A program made the translations under genes and the position numbers. A stretch of DNA of 64,000 nt from Lysobacter stagni (GTDB lineage: Bacteria > Pseudomonadota > Gammaproteobacteria > Xanthomonadales > Xanthomonadaceae): assembly GCF_030053425.1 (NCBI RefSeq), contig NZ_JASGBI010000001.1, positions 124,001 through 188,000 on the forward strand, read 5' to 3'. Shown here piece by piece: positions 9,322-18,346 of this stretch. Numbering within the stretch: the stretch's first letter is position 1; every line of letters begins with the position of its first letter. The notes beneath the pieces were generated by a model, which was given only the letters and a program-made list of their open reading frames with translations, searched no databases and was not told the DNA's origin.

Positions 9322-9947
9322 GCCTGGCCACTTGGAGCCATGAACTGGCCGGCGCCGTGCGCTGGACCGCGCCGGGGTTGGAACCGCTGCCGCCGGAACC
9401 CGTGGTCGAGCTGCCCACGCCTCCGAGCGTGGAGGAACTGCAGGCCATCGAGGAAGCCGCACGTTCGCAGGGGTATCAGGACGGGCTGGAGCGCGGCCAC
9501 GCCGAAGGCTTCGCCAGCGGCCAGGCCGAAGTGCGTCGCCTGGTCGCACAGATCGAAGGCATCCTCGATGGATTCACGCGTCCGCTCTCGCGGCTGGACG
9601 ACGAAGTCGCCGAATCGCTGGCCGAACTGGCCGTGCGCGTCGCCGGCTCGCTGCTGGGCCCGGCCTACACGGCCGATCCGGCCCTGCTCGCCGACCTGGT
9701 GCGCGAAGCGCTCGACGCGGTCGGCACCAGTCATCGCGAAGTCGAGCTGCGCCTGCATCCGGACGACATGGGCGTGCTCTATCCGCACCTGGCCGGACTG
9801 GACGGCGTGCGCCTGACCAACGACAGCACGCTCGCCCGCGGCGAGCTGCGCGTGCACAGCGAGAGCGTGCGCATCGACGGCACGCTCGCCGCGCGTCTTC
9901 AGGCGGTGCTGGATTCCACCGTCGCGGCGCATGGAGCGGTGCGATGA
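9318..9947 (+). CDS. fliH: Flagellar export ATPase regulator FliH
   Basis: 209 residues. FliH holds the ATPase FliI inactive and links it to the C ring. Near residues 50-70 are GxxxG-type repeats (GYQDGLERGHAEGFASGQ), the hallmark of FliH, followed by a coiled coil and a V-ATPase E-subunit-like C-terminal domain (LRLHPDDMGVL). ATGA overlap with fliG. A repeat of the GTCCTGAGCGTAG family separates it from fliI. Confidence 0.93.
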   Translation: MSLATWSHELAGAVRWTAPGLEPLPPEPVVELPTPPSVEELQAIEEAARSQGYQDGLERGHAEGFASGQAEVRRLVAQIEGILDGFTRPLSRLDDEVAESLAELAVRVAGSLLGPAYTADPALLADLVREALDAVGTSHREVELRLHPDDMGVLYPHLAGLDGVRLTNDSTLARGELRVHSESVRIDGTLAARLQAVLDSTVAAHGAVR

Positions 9948-9976
9948 GGCTGTGCTGCCACTGCGATGACGCTTCC

Positions 9977-10083
9977 CCGTTCGTCCTGAGCGTAGCGAAG
10001 CGAAGTCGAAGGATGAGCGGACTCGTTGCCCGCCCGCTCATCCTTCGACTTCGGTGCTTCGCACCTACGCTCAGGACGAACGG
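9977..10083. repeat. Inverted REP-like pair between fliH and fliI
   Basis: A unit beginning CCGTTCGTCCTGAGCGTAG and ending GTCGAAGGATGAGCGG is followed, after 15 bases, by its inverse, which ends CTCAGGACGAACGG. Other copies lie at 13289, 17245, 25301 and 32514. The pair forms a long hairpin inside the fliEFGHIJK transcript. Confidence 0.88.
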
Positions 10084-10122
10084 AAATCCGAAGGTAGGAC
10101 GTTCAACAAACCCGAACCGGCC

Positions 10123-11517
10123 ATGCCCATGAGCACCCCCGCCTCCCACTGGCTCGACGCCCGCAACCTGCGCCTGGCCGCACGCCTCGACGCCTCCGCG
10201 CCGCAGCCGCGTTCGCTGGGCCTGGCGCGCGAAGGCGTGTTGCGCCGCGCGGTCGGCCTCACGCTCGAAGCCTCCGGCTGCAGTGCGCCGCTGGGTTCGC
10301 GCTGCCGCGTGGAAACGCATGGCGGCGTATGGGTGGACGCGGAAGTCGTCGGCTTCTCCGGCGACCGCACGTTCCTCATGCCCAGTGCGCATCTGGAAGG
10401 CCTGCTGCCGAACGCACGCGTGGTGCCGTCGCGGCAGCGCGGCGAAGTGGCCGTCGGCGAAGGCCTGCTCGGCCGCGTGATCGACAGCGACGGCGTCCCG
10501 CTGGACGGACGCGGACCGATCCGCGCCGAGAACTGGGTCGGTCTGGCCGGCGCATCGATCAACCCACTGATGCGCGAACCGATCACGCGCTCGCTCGACG
10601 TGGGCGTGCGCGCCATCAACGCATTGCTTCCCATCGGCCGCGGCCAGCGCGTGGGTCTGTTCGCAGGCTCGGGCGTCGGCAAATCCACGCTGCTGGGCAT
10701 GATGACCCGCTTCACCGCCGCCGACGTCATCGTGGTGGGACTGATCGGCGAACGTGGTCGCGAAGTGCGCGATTTCGTCGAGGCCACGCTGGGCGAAGAA
10801 GGCCTGCGCCGCGCGGTGGTCGTCGCCGCGCCGGCCGATCGCCCACCGCTGGCGCGACTGCACGGCGCGCTGCGCGCCACGGCGATTGCGGAGTGGTACC
10901 GCGACCAGGGCCTGCACGTGCTGCTGCTGATGGATTCGCTGACGCGTTACGCGCATGCGCAGCGCGAGATCGGCCTGTCGGTGGGCGAACCGCCGACCAC
11001 GCGCGGCTATCCGCCCAGCGTGTTCGCCAAGCTGCCCGCATTGGTCGAACGCGCCGGCAACGGCGCCGACGGACGCGGTTCGATCACCGCGTTCTACACC
11101 GTGCTCACCGAAGGCGACGACCAGCAGGAACCCATCGCCGACGCCGCGCGCGCCATCCTCGACGGCCACATCGTGCTGACGCGCCGCATCGCCGATGCCG
11201 GCCAGTACCCGGCCATCGACGTGGAAGTCTCGGTCAGTCGCGTGATGCAGGACATCACCGACGCGCCATGGCGCGAGCGCATCCGCAAGCTCAAGCGACT
11301 GATGGCCGCCTACAACGCACAGCGCGACCTGATCGCCATCGGCGCCTACCAGCGCGGCAACGATCCGGTCGTGGACGAAGCGCTGGCGCGCTGGCCGGCG
11401 ATCCTTCATTTCCTGGGGCAGGACGTGAGCGAAGCGGCCGACGTGGCCGCCAGCCGCGAGGCGCTCGCGCGCCTGCTCGACGATGTCCGTGACCCCGTGA
11501 AGACGGAGACCCCATGA
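10123..11517 (+). CDS. fliI: Flagellum-specific export ATPase FliI
   Basis: 464 residues. An F1-beta-like ATPase that powers type III export of flagellar subunits. Walker [13 protein letters not shown] has its Lys at ~187, Walker B is LLLMDSLTR, and the export-ATPase signature [16 protein letters not shown] is intact. The start could be ATG 10123 or ATG 10129; neither has a strong ribosome site and the longer is given. The stop overlaps the fliJ ATG (ATGA). Confidence 0.96.
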   Translation: MPMSTPASHWLDARNLRLAARLDASAPQPRSLGLAREGVLRRAVGLTLEASGCSAPLGSRCRVETHGGVWVDAEVVGFSGDRTFLMPSAHLEGLLPNARVVPSRQRGEVAVGEGLLGRVIDSDGVPLDGRGPIRAENWVGLAGASINPLMREPITRSLDVGVRAINALLPIGRGQRVGLFAGSGVGKSTLLGMMTRFTAADVIVVGLIGERGREVRDFVEATLGEEGLRRAVVVAAPADRPPLARLHGALRATAIAEWYRDQGLHVLLLMDSLTRYAHAQREIGLSVGEPPTTRGYPPSVFAKLPALVERAGNGADGRGSITAFYTVLTEGDDQQEPIADAARAILDGHIVLTRRIADAGQYPAIDVEVSVSRVMQDITDAPWRERIRKLKRLMAAYNAQRDLIAIGAYQRGNDPVVDEALARWPAILHFLGQDVSEAADVAASREALARLLDDVRDPVKTETP

Positions 11518-11960
11518 CCCGCTCGCAACGCCTCGATCCCCTGCTGAACCTGATGCAGCAACGCCAGGACGCCGCCGCACGCGATGTCGCCGAGCGCGAC
11601 CGCCAGCTGGCCGAACAGGAACAGCGCCTGGACGCATTGCGCCGCTATGCCGAGGAGTATTCGGCCACGCCGGCCGACGGCACCATCGCGCCGGCACTGC
11701 TCGCCAACCGCATCGCCTTCCGCGCCAAGCTGGAAACCGCCGTGGACCAGCAGAGCCGCATCGTCGACAGCAGCCGCCAGACCCGCGATGTCGAACGCGC
11801 GCGCCTGCTGCTGGCCAGCCGCGACACCAAGGTGCTGGGACAACTGGCCGACAGCTATCGCGCGCAGGAATCGCGCGTGGCCGAGCAGCGCGTGCAGCGC
11901 GAACTGGACGATCTGGGCGCACGCCGCGTGCGTGGCAACACCGAGGAAGCGCCGGAGTGA
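11514..11960 (+). CDS. fliJ: Flagellar export protein FliJ
   Basis: 148 residues, almost entirely a charged two-helix coiled coil (Gln/Arg/Glu-rich), as expected of FliJ. FliJ sits in the FliI hexamer like the gamma stalk of an ATP synthase and engages FlhA. Identity rests on the coiled coil, size and place between fliI and fliK. Overlaps fliI by four bases; its TGA overlaps the fliK ATG. Confidence 0.9.
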   Translation: MTRSQRLDPLLNLMQQRQDAAARDVAERDRQLAEQEQRLDALRRYAEEYSATPADGTIAPALLANRIAFRAKLETAVDQQSRIVDSSRQTRDVERARLLLASRDTKVLGQLADSYRAQESRVAEQRVQRELDDLGARRVRGNTEEAPE

Positions 11961-13210
11961 TGCACAGCTTCAACGCCCTGCTGCCCGGCCTGGGCGCGAG
12001 CACCGGCGCCAACGGCGCTGCGTCCGCGCAGAACGGCGCGAACGCCCGCGACACGGGCGAGCACCGCGACGGCTTCGACCGGATGCTGCAATCGCATGCG
12101 CGCGGCAGCGCCGATACGGCGTCACGTACGCCCGCGACGCCCGCACGCACGCAGGACGCCGACACCTCCGGCTCGACCTCGTCGCGCAAGACGCGCAACG
12201 ACGGCCAGGCCCGCACCTCGTCGCGCGATTCCGACACCAAGGCGCGCGAGTCCGACGAGCGCACCTGCAAGGCCGACGACGGCGCATCGGATTCGACCGC
12301 GCGTGCGGATGCACAGCCCACCGGCGACAGCGCCGCAGCCGACGACGCGCCGGCCGCGCAGGACACGGCCACGACTACCGACGCAACGCCCGCCACCCTG
12401 CCCGAGCAGCTGCTCGCGCTGTTGAACGGCCTGGCGGTCATGCCCACTGCGCCCGCGGAAACCACGCAGGCCGTCGCACCGACCCTGCCGGAGTCCTTCG
12501 TCGCGCCCCAGGGCGCCGCGTCCACACGCACGCCCACGCCGTCGATGCCGGCCATGGCATTGCCGGTCGTGCCAGCGCAGACAGGCGCGCCGGCACCGGC
12601 CGAGGCGGCACCGGAGGCCTTCGCGCTGGCCATGGGCGCGATGGCTGCCGGCAGTGCCGACGCCGTTGCCGAACCCACGACCGATACCGGCTCGCCTGCC
12701 GATATCACCCCCGTCGCGCTGACCGCCACCCACGCGCCTTCCGCGGCGGGCAACCTCACCGCGAAGGCGGTGGTTCCGGTCGCACCGCAGACGCCGCTCG
12801 CACTGGATGCGGACTTCGAGGACGGCGTCGGTTCACGCATTGCGTGGATGGCGGACCAGAAAGTCGGCCACGCCGAGATCCGCGTGAGCCCGGACCACCT
12901 GGGCACGATCGACGTACGTCTGCAGATCGACGGCACGCGCGTGAACGCCGAATTCCACAGTGCGCAGGCCGACGTGCGCCACGCGCTGGAATCCAGCCTG
13001 CCGCGCCTTCGCGACATGCTCGGTCAACAGGGCCTGCAGCTGGGCCACACCGACGTGGGACAGCGACAGGCGGGACAGCAGCCGGGCTCGTCCAATGGAC
13101 AGTCGGCCGCGGCCAACGCCTCCGACCGCAGCGACCCCGCGACCGGCGCCGGCTGGACACCGGGACCGGCGGTACGCGCATCGCGCGGGTTGCTGGACGA
13201 GTACGCGTGA
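11960..13210 (+). CDS. fliK: Flagellar hook-length control protein FliK
   Basis: 416 residues. FliK measures the hook and switches FlhB specificity. The first ~280 residues are low-complexity Ala/Thr/Pro/Asp, typical of the ruler part. The folded C-terminal domain runs from ~290 to 375, with GHAEIRVSPDHLGTIDVRL, the Flg_hook hallmark. The tail is Gln/Ser-rich. A GTG three bases upstream is possible, but ATG 11960 overlapping the fliJ stop is preferred. Last gene of the fliE operon. Confidence 0.93.
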   Translation: MHSFNALLPGLGASTGANGAASAQNGANARDTGEHRDGFDRMLQSHARGSADTASRTPATPARTQDADTSGSTSSRKTRNDGQARTSSRDSDTKARESDERTCKADDGASDSTARADAQPTGDSAAADDAPAAQDTATTTDATPATLPEQLLALLNGLAVMPTAPAETTQAVAPTLPESFVAPQGAASTRTPTPSMPAMALPVVPAQTGAPAPAEAAPEAFALAMGAMAAGSADAVAEPTTDTGSPADITPVALTATHAPSAAGNLTAKAVVPVAPQTPLALDADFEDGVGSRIAWMADQKVGHAEIRVSPDHLGTIDVRLQIDGTRVNAEFHSAQADVRHALESSLPRLRDMLGQQGLQLGHTDVGQRQAGQQPGSSNGQSAAANASDRSDPATGAGWTPGPAVRASRGLLDEYA

Positions 13211-13288
13211 TGGCCTGACGGCGCCTGCGCGCCGACGGGAGTCCGGCGCGACGGCCGCGTCAAAAGACCGACAGCGGCGTTGGTCCGT

Positions 13289-13406
13289 CCGTCCTTCGAC
13301 TCCGGGCCTTCAGCCCTGCGCTCAGGCCGAACGGTGAACTGGCGCGTGGAAAGATTCCGTTCGTCCTGAGCGTAGGCGCGCAGCGCCGGAGTCGAAGGAT
13401 GAACGG
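13289..13406. repeat. Inverted REP-like pair between fliK and fliL
   Basis: Two units of the GTCCTGAGCGTAG family face each other in the opposite order to the pair at 9977 (TCCTTCGACT unit first). A short 6-bp hairpin (CGGCGC...GCGCCG) precedes it at 13219-13234. Together they may end the fliE operon before the sigma-54 promoter of fliL. Confidence 0.82.
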
Positions 13407-13427
13407 GCCGGTGACGCATCAGGTTCC

Positions 13428-13443
13428 CGGCACACCGCTTGCA
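13428..13443 (+). promoter_or_regulatory. Sigma-54 promoter for the fliL operon
   Basis: CGGCACACCGCTTGCA matches TGGCACG-N4-TTGCA, with GG-N10-GC spacing exact. The -12 GC lies 36 bases before the fliL ATG, so fliLMNOPQR would form a separate sigma-54 operon. Confidence 0.8.
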
Positions 13444-13477
13444 CGGACACGGCATTCCCCGATGCCGAGCTCCACGC

Positions 13478-13975
13478 ATGTCCAAGCCCGCCGCCAACGC
13501 CGCTCCTCCTCCGCCGCGCAGCAGCAACCTCGCGCTGTGGATCCTGATCGCCCTGCTGGTCCTCGGCATGGCCGGCGCGGGCGCGTGGTGGTTCCTGGAA
13601 GGCCGCAACGTCGGCGTCCCGCACGCCGACGCCGAGCCCGTTGCCGCCTCGGTGTCGCCGGCGCGCTACTACGCGCTGGAGCCGGCCTTCGTGGTGAACC
13701 TGGCCGACACCACCTCGGTGCGCTACCTGCAGGCCGACGTGCAGGTCATGACGCGCGATGAAGCCACCGGCGCCGCGCTGGAGCTGCACAGCCCCGCCAT
13801 CCGCAACCGCTTGCTGCTGCTGTTCGGCCAGCAGACCGCGGCGCAGCTGGCGCAGCGCTCGGCCAAGGAACGCCTGCAGGAACAGGCGCTGGCCGAAGTG
13901 CGCGGCGTGCTCAAGGCCGAGCGTGCGGCCAACAAGGTCGAAGCAGTGTTCTTCACCAGCCTGGTCACGCAGTGA
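13478..13975 (+). CDS. fliL: Flagellar basal body-associated protein FliL
   Basis: 165 residues. Short cytoplasmic N-terminus (Pro-rich), one membrane helix ~18-38 (LALWILIALLVLGMAGAGAWW), then a periplasmic stomatin-like domain ending EAVFFTSLVTQ. FliL forms rings around stator units and helps torque. ATG 13478 is chosen over an upstream in-frame ATG because the sigma-54 promoter would otherwise leave too short a leader. First gene of the fliLMNOPQR run. Confidence 0.93.
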   Translation: MSKPAANAAPPPPRSSNLALWILIALLVLGMAGAGAWWFLEGRNVGVPHADAEPVAASVSPARYYALEPAFVVNLADTTSVRYLQADVQVMTRDEATGAALELHSPAIRNRLLLLFGQQTAAQLAQRSAKERLQEQALAEVRGVLKAERAANKVEAVFFTSLVTQ

Positions 13976-14003
13976 CCCACGCAGGTCGACAGGAGCGATC
14001 GCG

Positions 14004-15038
14004 ATGATGACGGACCTGCTGTCACAGGATGAGATCGATGCCCTGCTGCACGGCGTCGACAGCGGTGCGGTGGAAACCGAACCGCCGCCGGCGCCCGGCG
14101 AGGCGCGCAATTACGACTTCGCCAGCCAGGACCGCATCGTCCGCGGCAAGCTGCCGACGCTGGAGATGATCAACGAGCGCTTCGCGCGCACGTGGCGCAT
14201 CGGCCTGTTCAACCTGCTGCGCCGCTCGGCCGACCTGTCGGTGCGCGGCATCGACCTGATCCGCTTCGGCGAGTACATGCACTCGCTGCAGGTGCCCACC
14301 AACCTCAACCTGGTGAAGATGAAGCCGCTGCGCGGCACCGCGCTGGTGATGTTCGAGCCGCGCCTGGTGTTCACCGTGGTGGACAACTTCTTCGGCGGCT
14401 CGGGCAAGTACCACACTCGCATCGAGGGCCGCGAGTTCACGCCGACCGAGATGCGCGTGATCCAGCTGCTGCTCAAGCAGACCTTCGCCGACCTGGTCGA
14501 CGCATGGGCGCCGGTGATGCCGGTGGAGTTCGAGTACCTCAACTCCGAGGTCAACCCGCACTTCGCCAACATCATCAGTCCGCGCGAGTACATCGTGGTG
14601 TGCCGCTTCCACGTCGAGCTGGACGGCGGTGGCGGCGAGTTCCACGTGTCGCTTCCCTACGCGATGCTCGAACCGATCCGCGAGGCGCTGGACGCCGGCG
14701 TGCAGAGCGACCGCATCGAGCGCGACGAAAGCTGGACCGTGGCGCTGCGCTCGCAGCTGCACGATGCGGAGATCGAACTGTCCAGCGTGCTGGCGCAGCG
14801 CTCGATCAGCCTGCGCGAGCTGTGCCGCCTTCGCGTGGGCGACGTGATCCCGATCGAGATCCCGCGCACCGCGACGCTGAAGGTCGAACAGATGCCGCTG
14901 TTCTCCGGCGAATTCGGCACGCACAACGGCCGCAACGCCATCAAGGTCAACGCCGTGCACGCGGTTCGCGAGAAGCCGGTGTTCGATCCCACCAATCCCG
15001 ATTCCATCGCGGTCCACGCCGCGTTCAACCAGGCCTGA
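14004..15038 (+). CDS. fliM: Flagellar motor switch protein FliM
   Basis: 344 residues. The N-terminal LSQDEIDALLHG peptide is the CheY-P binding site. The CheC-like middle domain follows, and the C-terminal SpoA-like domain (from ~250) mates with FliN. FliM transmits CheY-P binding to FliG. Two adjacent ATGs (14004, 14007); AGGAG at 13991-13995 fits the first. Five bases separate it from fliN. Confidence 0.97.
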   Translation: MMTDLLSQDEIDALLHGVDSGAVETEPPPAPGEARNYDFASQDRIVRGKLPTLEMINERFARTWRIGLFNLLRRSADLSVRGIDLIRFGEYMHSLQVPTNLNLVKMKPLRGTALVMFEPRLVFTVVDNFFGGSGKYHTRIEGREFTPTEMRVIQLLLKQTFADLVDAWAPVMPVEFEYLNSEVNPHFANIISPREYIVVCRFHVELDGGGGEFHVSLPYAMLEPIREALDAGVQSDRIERDESWTVALRSQLHDAEIELSSVLAQRSISLRELCRLRVGDVIPIEIPRTATLKVEQMPLFSGEFGTHNGRNAIKVNAVHAVREKPVFDPTNPDSIAVHAAFNQA

Positions 15039-15043
15039 CGCCG

Positions 15044-15373
15044 ATGAACCCCAACGACTCCGCCGCACGCGCTGCCTTCGATCCGCTGACCAACGAGGCC
15101 GGCATCGCCAGCGACCTCAACCTGGACGTGATCCTCGACGTGCCGGTCACGCTCTCGCTGGAGGTTGGCCGCGCGCGCATTCCGATCCGCAACCTGCTGC
15201 AGCTCAACCAGGGCTCGGTGGTGGAACTGGAGCGCGCTGCCGGCGAACCGCTGGACCTGTACGTCAACGGCACGCTGATCGCCCAGGGCGAGGTGGTGGT
15301 CGTGAACGACCGCTTCGGCGTGCGCCTGACCGACGTGGTCAGTCCCGCTGAGCGCATCAAGAGGCTGCGATGA
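15044..15373 (+). CDS. fliN: Flagellar motor switch protein FliN
   Basis: 109 residues. The C-terminal ~75 residues are the SpoA/FliN domain (ILDVPVTLSLEVGRARIPI, then GEVVVVNDRFGVRLTDVV). FliN forms the base of the C ring and docks FliH. The N-terminus is short and polar. The stop overlaps the fliO ATG as ATGA. Confidence 0.96.
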   Translation: MNPNDSAARAAFDPLTNEAGIASDLNLDVILDVPVTLSLEVGRARIPIRNLLQLNQGSVVELERAAGEPLDLYVNGTLIAQGEVVVVNDRFGVRLTDVVSPAERIKRLR

Positions 15374-16083
15374 GCGCGAGCGTGGCCATCGGCACGGGCG
15401 TGGTCGAGGCGCCGAAGGGCGATCTCGATGCCCTCAGCGTGCCGGACGTCCGCGCGCCGAATGCTGGCTCCCTCCCCTGCTTGCAGGGGAGGGCTGGGGA
15501 GGGGTGTGAGCCGCTTGCGGCGAGCGCATCGCAGCAAGGCTCGGCGCAGAGCGCCTCGCAACCCCCTCCCAACCCGCAGCCATCGGGCAACAGCCCGATG
15601 TCGTTCGACGGGACGCGCGCCAGTGGCGCGCAAGCAGTCCCGTCTCACCCCCTGCAAGCAGGGGGAGCGGCAAAAGCGACGCACGCCGCCGCTGCCACTC
15701 ACACCGCCACCGTCGCGCACCCCGCGAAGCCGCAGACCTTCGCCAAGCCCGCCGACGCCCCCGGCATCGGTGGCGCGGTGTTCGCGCTGATCCTCGTCGT
15801 CTCGCTGATCCTGGGCCTGGGCTGGCTGGCGCGGCGCATGCCGGGCGTGGGCCGTTCGTCGAACAACGCGCTGCGCGTGGTCGGCTCGCTCGCGCTGGGG
15901 CCGCGCGACCGCGTGGTGGTGGTCGAGGTCGGAACGACGCAGTTGCTGCTCGGCGTCGGCCAGGGCGGCATGACCACGCTGCACACGCTCAGCGAGCCGC
16001 TGCCGGTGGCACAGCCTTCGCAGGGGAACGTGGCGACGCCGTTCGCACAACTGCTGGCCCAGCATTTCGGAAAGAAGTCGTGA
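15370..16083 (+). CDS. fliO: Flagellar export-gate assembly protein FliO with repeat-derived insert
   Basis: 237 residues, long for FliO. The recognisable part is C-terminal: one membrane helix (~135-152, VFALILVVSLILGLGWLARR), then the FliO domain (LRVVGSLALGPRDRVVVVEVG). FliO is a scaffold for assembly of the FliP ring. Residues ~33-100 are encoded by a palindromic repeat (15468-15669) of the family also found between fliR and flhB, which adds a Ser/Pro/Gln-rich segment without breaking the frame. The true start may lie downstream, for example the ATG near 15598. Overlaps fliN and fliP. Confidence 0.88.
   Translation: MSASVAIGTGVVEAPKGDLDALSVPDVRAPNAGSLPCLQGRAGEGCEPLAASASQQGSAQSASQPPPNPQPSGNSPMSFDGTRASGAQAVPSHPLQAGGAAKATHAAAATHTATVAHPAKPQTFAKPADAPGIGGAVFALILVVSLILGLGWLARRMPGVGRSSNNALRVVGSLALGPRDRVVVVEVGTTQLLLGVGQGGMTTLHTLSEPLPVAQPSQGNVATPFAQLLAQHFGKKS
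15468..15669. repeat. CTCCCTCCCCTGC palindromic repeat inside fliO
   Basis: The left unit CTCCCTCCCCTGCTTGCAGG and its inverse, ending CCCTGCAAGCAGGGGGAG, bracket about 150 bases. Related pairs lie at 18213-18330 and 35461-35577. Here the pair falls within a coding frame, which stays open across it. Confidence 0.85.
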
Positions 16084-16937
16084 TGTCCTTCGTTCGCCCT
16101 GCCATTGCCCGCCGCGTTGTGAATCCTCTGCGCTCCGTCCTGCTGGCGAGCCTGGCCGTACTGCTGCTCGCAGCGATGTCCATCGCACCCGCTTCGGCGC
16201 AGAGCGCACCCGCGCAACCGCTGGCGCAGGTCGGCGCACAGACCATGATGCCGTCGCTGAACCAGCCGCTGCCGGCGGTCACCGTCGGCAAGATCGGCGG
16301 CGAGCCGGTCAGCATGCCGATGCAGGTGCTGCTGCTGATGACCGGCATCACGCTGCTGCCGGCGGCGCTGCTCGGGCTGACCGCGTTCACGCGCATCATC
16401 ATCGTGCTGGGCCTGCTTCGACAGGCGCTCGGCACCGGGCAGACGCCGAGCAACCAGGTGCTGCTGGCGCTGGCGTTGTTCCTCACCGCGATGGTGATGA
16501 CGCCGGTGTTCGACCAGTCGTGGGCAGCGGGCATCGCGCCGTACCTCAACGACCAGATGGATTTCCGCAGCGCATGGGCCGCCGCGTCGGAACCGTTCCG
16601 CGGTTTCATGCTGGCGCAGATCCGCGAGAACGACCTGATGACCTTCGCCGGGCTGTCCAACAGCGGCCCGTACGCAACGCCGCAGGACGTGCCCTTCAGC
16701 GTGCTGGCCGCTTCGTTCCTCACCAGCGAGCTGAAGACCGCGTTCGAGATCGCGTTCCTGATCTACATCCCGTTCGTGATCATCGACCTGGTGGTAGCGA
16801 GCGTGCTGATGTCGATGGGCATGATGATGCTCTCGCCGATGCTGATCTCCGCGCCGTTCAAGATCCTGCTGTTCGTGCTGGTGGACGGCTGGGTGCTGGT
16901 GGTCGGCTCGCTGGCCGCCAGCTTCAACCCGGTCTGA
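16083..16937 (+). CDS. fliP: Flagellar export-gate protein FliP
   Basis: 284 residues: signal peptide (cut near ASA, residue ~40), then four membrane helices. The family segment LGLTAFTRIIIVLGLLRQALG is present with FliP hallmarks around it, and the C-terminal MLSPMLISAPFKILLFVL helix is typical. FliP5-FliQ4-FliR1 form the export pore. ATG 16083 overlaps the fliO stop; a GTG just upstream is less likely. Confidence 0.96.
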   Translation: MSFVRPAIARRVVNPLRSVLLASLAVLLLAAMSIAPASAQSAPAQPLAQVGAQTMMPSLNQPLPAVTVGKIGGEPVSMPMQVLLLMTGITLLPAALLGLTAFTRIIIVLGLLRQALGTGQTPSNQVLLALALFLTAMVMTPVFDQSWAAGIAPYLNDQMDFRSAWAAASEPFRGFMLAQIRENDLMTFAGLSNSGPYATPQDVPFSVLAASFLTSELKTAFEIAFLIYIPFVIIDLVVASVLMSMGMMMLSPMLISAPFKILLFVLVDGWVLVVGSLAASFNPV

Positions 16938-16941
16938 TGCG

Positions 16942-17211
16942 ATGAGCCCGGAAACCGCACTCACCGAGATCGGCCGCGGCCTGCAGATGGCGCTGATGCT
17001 CGGCGCGCCGCCGCTGATCGCGGTGCTGGTGATCGGCGTGCTGGTCGGCGTGGTGCAGGCCGCCACGCAGCTCAACGAACCGACCATCGGTTTCGTCGCC
17101 AAGGCCATCGCACTGGTGGCGACACTGGCGATGACGGGGCATTTCCTGCTCGGCAAGCTGGTGGCGTTCACGGTGGATCTGTTCCATCGGATTCCGCATC
17201 TGGTGGGTTGA
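16942..17211 (+). CDS. fliQ: Flagellar export-gate protein FliQ
   Basis: 89 residues with two membrane helices (about 17-37 and 50-72) joined by the conserved loop VVQAATQLNEPTIGFVAK. FliQ packs around the FliP-FliR spiral. ATG four bases after the fliP stop. A REP-like pair of 129 bases separates it from fliR. Confidence 0.96.
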   Translation: MSPETALTEIGRGLQMALMLGAPPLIAVLVIGVLVGVVQAATQLNEPTIGFVAKAIALVATLAMTGHFLLGKLVAFTVDLFHRIPHLVG

Positions 17212-17244
17212 GGGCCATGTCGAGCATGCATGCCCTCCTTTCAC

Positions 17245-17373
17245 CGTTCGCCCTGAGCGTAGGGCCGAAGGTCCGAAGTCGAAGGGTGAGCGGACCGGAA
17301 GCCCGTCCGTTTCCGCATGCCGCCCGTCCATCCTTCGACTTCGGGCTTGCAGCCCTACGCTCAGGACGAACGG
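17245..17373. repeat. Inverted REP-like pair between fliQ and fliR
   Basis: A CCGTTCGCCCTGAGCGTAG unit faces its inverse ending CTCAGGACGAACGG, the same family as 9977-10083, with 48 bases between the two units. It lies inside the fliLMNOPQR run. Confidence 0.85.
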
Positions 17374-17416
17374 GGAATAGGTTCGCGCGACACGGGCGCG
17401 CTCGGGTGAGGGGCTA

Positions 17417-18205
17417 GTGGAACCCACCACCGCCACCGTCATCGACGGACTCAACCTGTTCGGCATGCTCGGTACCGTGCTGTGGCATGCCATCCGCATC
17501 GGTGCGGCGGTGCAGGCGCTGCCGATGCTGGGCGGGCGCGGCATGCCGGTGCGGGCGCGGTTGATGATCACGCTGGCGTTGTCGGGCGCGCTGTCGGCAC
17601 TGCTGCCCACACCGCCCGTGGCCGGCGTCGATGCCGCGACCGTGCTCACGGTGCTGCGCGAGTTCGCGGTGGGCATCGCCATCGGGTTGATGCTGCGCCT
17701 GGCGTTCGAGGCAGGACAGTTCGCGGGAGAACTGGTCTCGCAGGGCATGGGCCTGTCGTTCGCGACGATGGCCGACCCGTTGAGCGGTGCGTCCTCGCCG
17801 GTGCTGAGCCAGTGGTTCTACCTGGTGTTCGGCCTGCTGTTCTTCACTTTCGATGGTCACCTGGCGCTGGTGAAGCTGTTGCTGGACAGCTATCACGCGC
17901 TGCCGTTGGGCACGCCGATGGCGGACGTGCAGCAGTTCCTGTCGGTGGTGCCGACCTTCTTCTCCACCGCGCTGCAGGCGGGGCTGTTGCTGGCGCTGCC
18001 GGTGGTGGTCGCGCTGCTGGCGGTGAACCTGGCCTTCGGCGTGCTGGCGCGTGCGGCGCCACAGCTCAACCCGATGCAGCTGGGCCTGCCGGTCGCGCTG
18101 CTGGTCGGCCTGTTGCTGCTGATGCTGCTGGCACGCGAACTGCAGGGACCCGTGGAGCAACTGTTCGACGAGGCGTTCTCGGCGGCACGCGCGGTGACGG
18201 CCTGA
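17417..18205 (+). CDS. fliR: Flagellar export-gate protein FliR
   Basis: 262 residues with six predicted membrane helices. The family segment ELVSQGMGLSFATMADPLSG is present. FliR is the single-copy cap of the FliPQR pore and contacts FlhB. It begins at GTG 17417, preceded by GAGGGG; no ATG in frame gives a full-length protein. Confidence 0.95.
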   Translation: MEPTTATVIDGLNLFGMLGTVLWHAIRIGAAVQALPMLGGRGMPVRARLMITLALSGALSALLPTPPVAGVDAATVLTVLREFAVGIAIGLMLRLAFEAGQFAGELVSQGMGLSFATMADPLSGASSPVLSQWFYLVFGLLFFTFDGHLALVKLLLDSYHALPLGTPMADVQQFLSVVPTFFSTALQAGLLLALPVVVALLAVNLAFGVLARAAPQLNPMQLGLPVALLVGLLLLMLLARELQGPVEQLFDEAFSAARAVTA

Positions 18206-18212
18206 GGTTCTG

Positions 18213-18330
18213 CTCCCTCCCCTGCTTGCAGGGGGAGGTTGGGAGGGGTCGCGATGCCGCAGCGCGACGAGCTCGGCGCTGACGCGCCTCACACCCCCTC
18301 CCAACCTCCCCCTGCGAGCAGGGGGAGGGG
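18213..18330. repeat. CTCCCTCCCCTGC palindromic pair between fliR and flhB
   Basis: CTCCCTCCCCTGCTTGCAGG opens the element and its inverse, ending CCTGCGAGCAGGGGGAGG, closes it just before the flhB ATG. Same family as the in-frame insert in fliO. Confidence 0.85.
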
Positions 18331-18346
18331 CTGAAGCAGCAAGGCC

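Noticed and set aside
6555..9932. Open frame of 1125 codons on the minus strand across fliE-fliH
   Set aside because: High-GC shadow of the flagellar genes: no ribosome site, no domain, very rich in Arg/His/Ala, and the opposite strand carries well-known proteins throughout.
9574..13017. Open frame of 1147 codons on the minus strand across fliH-fliK
   Set aside because: Same reason; it includes translated REP-like repeats and no recognisable domain.
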